Origin: Acidimicrobiia bacterium
GTDB taxonomy: Bacteria; Actinomycetota; Acidimicrobiia; Spongiisociales; UBA5794
Assembly (NCBI GenBank): GCA_030064765.1
Contig: JASJEG010000005.1
Span: forward strand, 1-39,718
Direction of reading: 5' to 3'
DNA: 39,718 nucleotides
Below are positions 33,810 to 39,718 of this stretch, piece after piece. Each line of letters opens with the position of its first letter. Position 1 is the stretch's first letter. A program made the translations under genes and the position numbers. A model generated the notes under the pieces. The model did no database searches. It worked only from the letters and a program-made list of their open reading frames with translations, and was not told the origin of the DNA.

Positions 33810-35153
33810 TCAGAGCTGGCCTGAGTCGGTGATCGCCGCCAAACCCGCAACGTAATCCGGATCGTCATAGCGACTCATCTCGAACCAGTGAGCCCAGTCG
33901 GGGAGGCGCCCACCGGCAATGCCCTGCGCTACCAACTCGCCAACCGCGCATGCCGCCATGATCCCGAAGCCCGAGAGTGCGCCGCATACATAGGACCCCG
34001 CAGGGCCGACGGGGCCGGCCAGCGGCCGATTCTCCCTGGTCTTGGTGTAGTAGCCGGCATCTATCGCGGTCTCGGGAAGCGCATCCCTATAGGGTGCGAG
34101 TGCGGGCATGATCCTGGCCAGCCCGCGCAGTACCACCTCGGCGTAGAGCGGATCGGTCGGTATCGGCCACGTCGGCTCCCGTACGTTGGTGTGGTATTCC
34201 CACAACCCGAGAGCCCATGGTGAATCCTGGCCACCTTCGGGTCTCCCGTGACAACCGGGAGGAAGGATGCCAAGAAGATCCGCTCGTCCCTCGTCGCGTA
34301 GGTATTGGGACTCCTCTCTCGACCAATCGAGTTGCTGTGGGTCGTTCCAGATCACCATCGGTGCTTCCCGAGGGAAGTACCCCAGATGGTCCCGCAGCGC
34401 GGCCTTGGCGTGTACCTCAGACTCGACCGGCAGATCCACTCCGACCATCCCGCCTACCCGGCGCAGGTGGGGCCCCGCTGCGTTCACGAACGCTGCGGTC
34501 GTGATTCGGCTGCCATCACCGAATGCAACCGCCTTGATCCGCTCGCCGTCCTGCTCGACCGCAACGACCTCGGCCTTGACGAACGTGGCGCCGGCTGCAC
34601 TCGCCTGTTCCAGGAGCCACATCCCGAGTTGCTGCGCCGAAAGCCATCCTGCGGTGCGGGCGTGGAGGCCTCCAACCACACGATCGGATAGGAAGGGGAA
34701 GTGGCGGCGCAAAGATGCAGCGTCGAGGAAGAGGTCGGCGCCGTCGGGGCTGTCCTCGAAGGCATGACCCTGCGCCGCTACGTATGCCTCGGCTTTCCCG
34801 CGATGAGTTCGCAGCGGGCCTGCGCCGGCGTGCGAGGCCGCCCGTGCCTGGGCCACCATTGATTCCAGTCTGGTCTCATCCGCGGTCAAGTAGAGATAGC
34901 CCTTGCGGTTCAGGCCGAAGGCATTGCCCGATTCACGGGCGTAGCCGTCCAGCAGTTCGATTGATCGCCGCATGAGCCGGATCATCGCCTCGCTGGGCCA
35001 CCAGTTGCGGTAGCACTCGGTGGACTTGTCGCTGGTCAGGGTGAGAGGTGCTCGCGGGTCTGCAACAACGACGTCGGTAATGCCGGCCCGCGTCAGATGG
35101 AAAGCGGTCGAAATGCCGGCGATTCCGGCCCCGCAGACGACAACCCGTGCCAT
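33810..35153 (-). CDS. FAD-dependent oxidoreductase (DAO / glycine-sarcosine oxidase-like)
   Basis: Rossmann GAGIAGISTAFHLTRAGITDVVVAD; C-terminal GSYVCGALSGFGIMAACAVGELVAQ. Confidence 0.9.
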   Translation of the reverse strand: MARVVVCGAGIAGISTAFHLTRAGITDVVVADPRAPLTLTSDKSTECYRNWWPSEAMIRLMRRSIELLDGYARESGNAFGLNRKGYLYLTADETRLESMVAQARAASHAGAGPLRTHRGKAEAYVAAQGHAFEDSPDGADLFLDAASLRRHFPFLSDRVVGGLHARTAGWLSAQQLGMWLLEQASAAGATFVKAEVVAVEQDGERIKAVAFGDGSRITTAAFVNAAGPHLRRVGGMVGVDLPVESEVHAKAALRDHLGYFPREAPMVIWNDPQQLDWSREESQYLRDEGRADLLGILPPGCHGRPEGGQDSPWALGLWEYHTNVREPTWPIPTDPLYAEVVLRGLARIMPALAPYRDALPETAIDAGYYTKTRENRPLAGPVGPAGSYVCGALSGFGIMAACAVGELVAQGIAGGRLPDWAHWFEMSRYDDPDYVAGLAAITDSGQL

Positions 35154-35296
35154 GGGATGAAGATATAGCGCGGGACGGCGCCTGTCATATGAGGAAGGCG
35201 AGGGTGCAGGCGGGAAGTGCTGGTTGAGCCGGTCGCCCTATCGGCAGAAGCCCTCATGGCGCGTAGCGTGGGGGCGCTGTCGTCGAATGGTGTCCA

Positions 35297-36820
35297 ATGC
35301 GAAGTCGGTTCGTTCTTCTCACGATCTCTTTGATTCTGACCGTGACTTCGGTCCCGCTCTTGGCAGCACCAACGGAGCCTGGCGGATCGTTTCGGGATGA
35401 TGACGGCAATGTCCACGAAGGTTCCATCGAAGCTATTGCGGCAGCCGGCATCACCCGGGGATGCAATCCGCCGATCAACGACCGCTTCTGCCCCGCAGCT
35501 ACGGTGACCCGCGGGCAGATGGCTGCGTTCCTAGTTCGCGCCCTCGGGCTTGGCCCGGTTGCGGAGGACTACTTCGACGACGACGCCGGCTTGATATTCG
35601 AGGATGACATAAACCGGCTGGCGGCTTCCGGCATCACCCGGGGATGCAATCCCCCGGAGAACGATCGGTTCTGTCCGGATCGGCCGGTCACCAGAGAGCA
35701 AATGGCGGCCTTCCTGGTGCGGGCCTACGGATACACCGACGACGGCAGCGCCGACCGCTTCGAGGATGACGACGACTCGATATTCGAGGCAGACATCGAG
35801 CGCCTGGCGACCGCCGGGGTGACCCTCGGGTGCAACCCGCCCCAGAACACTCGATTCTGTCCCACACAGCCGGTGCGTCGCGACCAGATGGCGAGCTTCC
35901 TGACACGGGCCGCAGGCCTGACACCGATCGTTCCCCCCGCACGATGTCCGATCCTCCCTGCGGACAACATCTGGAACCGGCGCGTCGACGACATGCCGGT
36001 TGCTGCCAGTTCGGCGGCCTTCATCAACACCATCGGCGCCACCCGAACACTGCATGCCGACTTCGGTTCGGGGGTATGGCCCCCGGGATCCAACAGCCCG
36101 ATTGGGATACCTTTCGTCGAGGTCGACGCCGATCAGCCACTCGTGGCCATCAACTACACCGCGTACGGCAACGAGAGCGATCCGGGTCCGTGGCCGGTAC
36201 CCGCCGACGCTCCGATCGAGGGAGGCCCGGACGGCGCGGGGGACCGCCATGTGCTGGTTCTCGACCGTGAAGGCTGCATGCTCTACGAGCTCTTCAATGC
36301 GTTTCCGCAGGGCGATGGCTCGTGGAATGCCAGCTCGGGTGCCGAGTACGACCTGCGCTCCAATGCTCTGCGGCCGGATGGATGGACTTCGGCCGACGCC
36401 GCCGGGCTCCCAATACTGCCGGGTCTGGTCACATACGATGAGGTTGCATCCGGAGAGATAACGCACGCCATCCGGTTCACTGCGCCCCAGACCCGCAAGG
36501 ATCACGTGTGGCCGGCCCGGCATAACGCCTCCAGCCTCACGGGGAGCCAGTACCCGCCGATGGGCCAGCGGTTCCGTCTCAAGGCGGACTTCGACATCTC
36601 GGGTTATTCGCCCGAGATTCAAGTGATCCTGACCGCCATGAAGCGATACGGGCTGATCCTGGCCGACAACGGATCTGCCTGGTTCATCTCGGGAGCTCCA
36701 GATGAGAGGTGGGACAACGACATGCTGCACGAGTGGGACGACATCCCGGGTTCGGCATTCGAAGCGGTCGACGTTTCGTCGCTGATGGTGGATCCGGATT
36801 CAGGGCAGGTTGGGAGCTAG
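35297..36820 (+). CDS. Secreted protein: three N-terminal SLH-like repeats plus C-terminal domain of unknown function
   Basis: Signal peptide MRSRFVLLTISLILTVTSVPLLA; ITRGCNPPINDRFCP..VTRGQMAAFLVRALGL x3; C-terminal LPADNIWNRRVDDMPV...DRHVLVLDREGCMLYELFNAFP...HVWPARHNAS. Confidence 0.83.
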   Translation: MRSRFVLLTISLILTVTSVPLLAAPTEPGGSFRDDDGNVHEGSIEAIAAAGITRGCNPPINDRFCPAATVTRGQMAAFLVRALGLGPVAEDYFDDDAGLIFEDDINRLAASGITRGCNPPENDRFCPDRPVTREQMAAFLVRAYGYTDDGSADRFEDDDDSIFEADIERLATAGVTLGCNPPQNTRFCPTQPVRRDQMASFLTRAAGLTPIVPPARCPILPADNIWNRRVDDMPVAASSAAFINTIGATRTLHADFGSGVWPPGSNSPIGIPFVEVDADQPLVAINYTAYGNESDPGPWPVPADAPIEGGPDGAGDRHVLVLDREGCMLYELFNAFPQGDGSWNASSGAEYDLRSNALRPDGWTSADAAGLPILPGLVTYDEVASGEITHAIRFTAPQTRKDHVWPARHNASSLTGSQYPPMGQRFRLKADFDISGYSPEIQVILTAMKRYGLILADNGSAWFISGAPDERWDNDMLHEWDDIPGSAFEAVDVSSLMVDPDSGQVGS

Positions 36821-36822
36821 AA

Positions 36823-37185
36823 GTGGCAACGAGTGTCGCCCCCGTCCTGCTGCTCCTGCTGGCAGTAGCGTTGTTCGTCGCCGTCGGTCTGAAGCAGATC
36901 AAGGAGCATCAACAAGGCATCGTCACCCGATTTGGCAGGTTCTACAAGGTGGTTCCACCGGGTTTGACGCTCGTAGTTCCGTTTGTAGATGAGGTGCGTC
37001 CGGTCGATCTGCACAGGTTGGCCGTTGAACAGCGGATCGATCCGGCCGCCGGGACCGGGCGGGTGCGGTTCTGGGACGAGTCATGGCCTGCAACAAGCCT
37101 GTCCGGGGACGCCATCGCAGCCGGCACGCCAATCAAGATCGTCCGCCTCGACGGTCAGCAGGTCATTGTCGACAAGGCCGGCTAG
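36823..37185 (+). CDS. Short SPFH(stomatin)-like N-terminus joined to NfeD-like OB domain
   Basis: GTG start; TM LLLLLAVALFVAVGL, then IKEHQQGIVTRFGRFYKVVPPGLTLVVPFVDEVRPVDLH, then GRVRFWDESWPATSLSGDAIAAGTPIKIVRLDGQQVIVD. Confidence 0.75.
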   Translation: MATSVAPVLLLLLAVALFVAVGLKQIKEHQQGIVTRFGRFYKVVPPGLTLVVPFVDEVRPVDLHRLAVEQRIDPAAGTGRVRFWDESWPATSLSGDAIAAGTPIKIVRLDGQQVIVDKAG

Positions 37186-38378
37186 CTGCCGCCCTGTCGT
37201 TGTCTGAAGAGCAGCCAGATCAGCGGAACGCCGCCGAAGGTCCCTGCCGCCGCGATCGCCATCGCGGTTGCCAGCCCGAGGGCATCCCCAACGGCGCCGA
37301 AACCGATGGCGGCCAGCGAGCGGATGGCGAAATTGAGGGATAGAAAGACACCGTTGGCGAGTGCCCGCGTCTCTGGGAACCGTTCCTGGACGATGGCAAG
37401 GAGCACAGGAGGAATGGCCAGCAGGGTGAAGCCGATGACGGGCAGCAGCGCGATCCTCACCCACCCTTCGGCTGCGATGAACAACAGCAGAGCGGTGGGC
37501 GCTGCGATGTGTCCGAAGAAAAGCACTGCCTTGCGCCCGACGTGATCGCTCAGCCAGCCTCCGGCGAGGGCCCCGGCAATCCCGGCGGCCTCGACAATCG
37601 ACAAGGCTGCACCCGCCAGCCAGATGCTCGATCCCTCATCCGTCAGGAAGATCGGCAGAAAGATCGTGATCGACATCATCATCATGCTGCGGACTGCGAT
37701 GAGGCCGGCCAGCACAGTCATGAGGCCTCTCATGGCGCGGACCGCGGGTCGCCAGTGGATCTGCTCGCCGTCACCTCGGCTGCGGAGGGCCACGTCGCGC
37801 AAGCGGTAGTGCATCACGATGGAAGCGGCGATTCCAGCGAGGGCGAGGAATGCCATTGACCGCAGCGACAGCACCGCCAGCGCGCTCACCACTACCAACG
37901 GCCCGATGGTTCGGCCTAGTTCGCCACCGACCATCCAGTACCCCATACCCCGCCCCAGCTGGTTCCCGGATAGGAAGCCAACCGCAACGGGTGCAGTTGC
38001 GTGGAAGGCAGCAACGCTGAGACCGGCGAGAAGCAACAGGATTGCGAGGACCGCGTAGGTCGGCGCCCAGCCGAGCAAGCTCATCGCCGTCGCGGTGACT
38101 GCTGGTCCAAGCACGACGATCCAGCGCAGTGTGGTCCGATCCGCAAGGTGGCCGATGACCGGTTGCAGCAGCGACGGTATCTGGAGAAACGTCGATAGCA
38201 GACCGGCGGCAGTGTTTGACAGAGAGAACTTCTCCACGAAGCGAGGAAGCAGCGGTGCCAGAAACGCGGTGAACGTGTCGTGCACCGCATGACCACCGGC
38301 GATCGTGACCAGCCTTCCGGTCTGGAACTCACCTGCGTCGCCGGTGGCTGTTTCGGGTGTCGGTGTCGTCTCGGTCAC
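37182..38378 (-). CDS. Major facilitator superfamily transporter
   Basis: About 12 TM segments; GWLSDHVGRKAVLFFGHIAA MFS loop motif. Confidence 0.88.
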   Translation of the reverse strand: MTETTPTPETATGDAGEFQTGRLVTIAGGHAVHDTFTAFLAPLLPRFVEKFSLSNTAAGLLSTFLQIPSLLQPVIGHLADRTTLRWIVVLGPAVTATAMSLLGWAPTYAVLAILLLLAGLSVAAFHATAPVAVGFLSGNQLGRGMGYWMVGGELGRTIGPLVVVSALAVLSLRSMAFLALAGIAASIVMHYRLRDVALRSRGDGEQIHWRPAVRAMRGLMTVLAGLIAVRSMMMMSITIFLPIFLTDEGSSIWLAGAALSIVEAAGIAGALAGGWLSDHVGRKAVLFFGHIAAPTALLLFIAAEGWVRIALLPVIGFTLLAIPPVLLAIVQERFPETRALANGVFLSLNFAIRSLAAIGFGAVGDALGLATAMAIAAAGTFGGVPLIWLLFRQRQGGS

Positions 38379-38494
38379 TTCGTCATCTAGCTGGGGTGTC
38401 AGCGCATGATGTCATATTGCGAAAGCCGGAACGATCCGACTGAGCCGAACAGGCTGCTGTGTAGTGTTGGCATGTCGAACTTCGCGGAGGCATT

Positions 38495-39418
38495 GTGGAC
38501 CGGCACGGCAGCGTCTTTCTGGGCACCATCCTCATCGGTATCGGGGGGATCTTCCTGTTGCGAGCGCTCGATGTGTGGTCCGACGACGTCTCTACCTGGC
38601 CCGGCGTCCTCATCGTTATCGGAGTGGCCATCTTCATCGACCAGATACTGAAGGGCGAGGGAGTCTCGTGGTTTGCCCCGCTGCTGCTCATTGGTCTCGG
38701 CGGCTTCTTCCTGCTCAGAGACATCGAGGCAATTGACTCCGATTTCCTCGTCCCCGGGCTGCTGATTGTTGCCGGGGTATTGGTGATCGCGTCCTCGGCG
38801 CGGAATCGTCCGGTGCGCAGCGATGTCATCGATGTGCCACTGGATAGTGCCCGGCGGGCCCGCATCAAGATCGACCACGGGGGCGGTGAGTTGCGAGTTG
38901 GCAGCCTGGCCTTAGGTAGCCGGTCGCTGTGCACGGGTTCGGGGTACGGACTCGAGCAGAGGGTGAAGCGGTCCGGCGATCGGATCGATGTGTCGCTGCG
39001 GCAGACGCACCGTTCGTGGATGCGTGTCCGCGGGCGGAGTTTCGTGGTCGATCTCGTGCCGGGGATCGACATCGAGCTCGAGCTCAACACGGGCGCCACT
39101 GACACGAGAGTCGATCTCGAGAGCCTGACGGTGAGCTCGCTGCAACTCAAGACCGGGGCCAGTTCAACCCGGGTCGTTGTCCCGCAACAGGGGCACACCC
39201 GGGCGGAGGTAGATGCCGGGGCTGCGTCGGTTGCTGTCGTCGTCCCCGAAGGGGTCGCTGCCCGCATCTCGGCAGATACCGGTCTGGCGGAGGTCAAAGT
39301 AGATACCCAGCGGTTCCCCCGGATGGGAGGGGTCTATGAGTCTCCCGACTACGAGCTGGCTGTCGATCGGCTCGATCTGCGCATCAAGGGTGGCGTCGCC
39401 AGCTTCACGGTGTCATAG
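38495..39418 (+). CDS. LiaF-like / DUF5668-type membrane protein with C-terminal beta-rich toast-rack-like domain
   Basis: GTG start; GTILIGIGGIFLLRALDVW...WPGVLIVIGVAIFI..LLLIGLGGFFLLRDI TM repeats; repetitive beta C-term (LQLKTGASSTRVVVPQQGHTRAEVDAGAASVAVVVPEG). Confidence 0.8.
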   Translation: MDRHGSVFLGTILIGIGGIFLLRALDVWSDDVSTWPGVLIVIGVAIFIDQILKGEGVSWFAPLLLIGLGGFFLLRDIEAIDSDFLVPGLLIVAGVLVIASSARNRPVRSDVIDVPLDSARRARIKIDHGGGELRVGSLALGSRSLCTGSGYGLEQRVKRSGDRIDVSLRQTHRSWMRVRGRSFVVDLVPGIDIELELNTGATDTRVDLESLTVSSLQLKTGASSTRVVVPQQGHTRAEVDAGAASVAVVVPEGVAARISADTGLAEVKVDTQRFPRMGGVYESPDYELAVDRLDLRIKGGVASFTVS

Positions 39419-39513
39419 CAACGGATCGATCAGCGGTGCGGCCAGCAGCAGCTTGCGAATAGCCATGGTCAAGACTCCGGGCTTCGTATCGACACGTTAC
39501 AACCGGGGCCGGG

Positions 39514-39718
39514 CTACAACTCGATCGGGGGCACCATACGGTCGTTGGCCCACGGGATGAGCAGCACACCGATGACAATCAGATTGGCGACAATGCCAAA
39601 CGGAGCAGCCTTGACCCAGATCAAGCTGAGAATCGTCGACAGCACAGTCGACGCCACGATGGCGGTGAGAGCCCAGTCCGCTTCCTGGACTACGCCGATC
39701 CCGCCAAGCACGAAGCCG
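39514..39718 (-). CDS. Small membrane protein, N-terminus outside the window (partial)
   Basis: Open reading continues to the window edge; VLGGIGVVQEADWALTAIVASTVLSTILSLIWVKAAPFGIVANLIVIGVLLIPWANDRMVPPIEL. Confidence 0.55.
   Translation of the reverse strand, partial: GFVLGGIGVVQEADWALTAIVASTVLSTILSLIWVKAAPFGIVANLIVIGVLLIPWANDRMVPPIEL

Noticed and set aside
35531-36730. Minus-strand 399-aa ORF opposite the SLH/unknown-domain protein
   Set aside because: Shadow frame with Arg/Gly/Val-rich composition and no motif.
39413-39466. Minus-strand 17-aa ORF MAIRKLLLAAPLIDPLL
   Set aside because: Too short and partly overlapping the end of the LiaF-like gene; only a weak SD-like GGAG, so not reported as a feature.

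Overview
This is a high-GC actinobacterial chromosomal window. The recurring secreted 'ITRGCNPP..FCP..VTRGQMAAFLxRAL' repeats and Thr/Pro/Ala-rich lipoprotein linkers suggest an Acidimicrobiia-like lineage (inference). I see about 31 protein-coding genes and no rRNA, tRNA, CRISPR array or transposase. Main blocks: (1) a MscS-type channel translationally coupled to an APC/cation-chloride-cotransporter-like permease; (2) a GH13 alpha-glucosidase; (3) agmatinase and a membrane Fe-S (Hdr/GlpC-like) oxidoreductase; (4) a malEFG-like sugar ABC transporter without an ATPase gene, plus a second GH13 enzyme; (5) a class-F-like sortase next to a DUF4397-type surface protein; (6) a cyclase-STAND-TPR regulator; (7) four secreted proteins with Cys-containing SLH-like repeats; (8) an HD-GYP protein with an apparent extracellular stalk and cadherin-like domain; (9) a very short SPFH/NfeD-like chimera. 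The least explained signals are a 30-nt-identical structured hairpin repeat flanking an SLH-protein gene, a possible unannotated 31-aa ORF followed by a 12-bp GC hairpin, perfect intercistronic hairpins inside two operons, and the SPFH-NfeD chimera. No convincing complete novel defence or mobile system is visible. Family assignments come from reading motifs, not from database searches.
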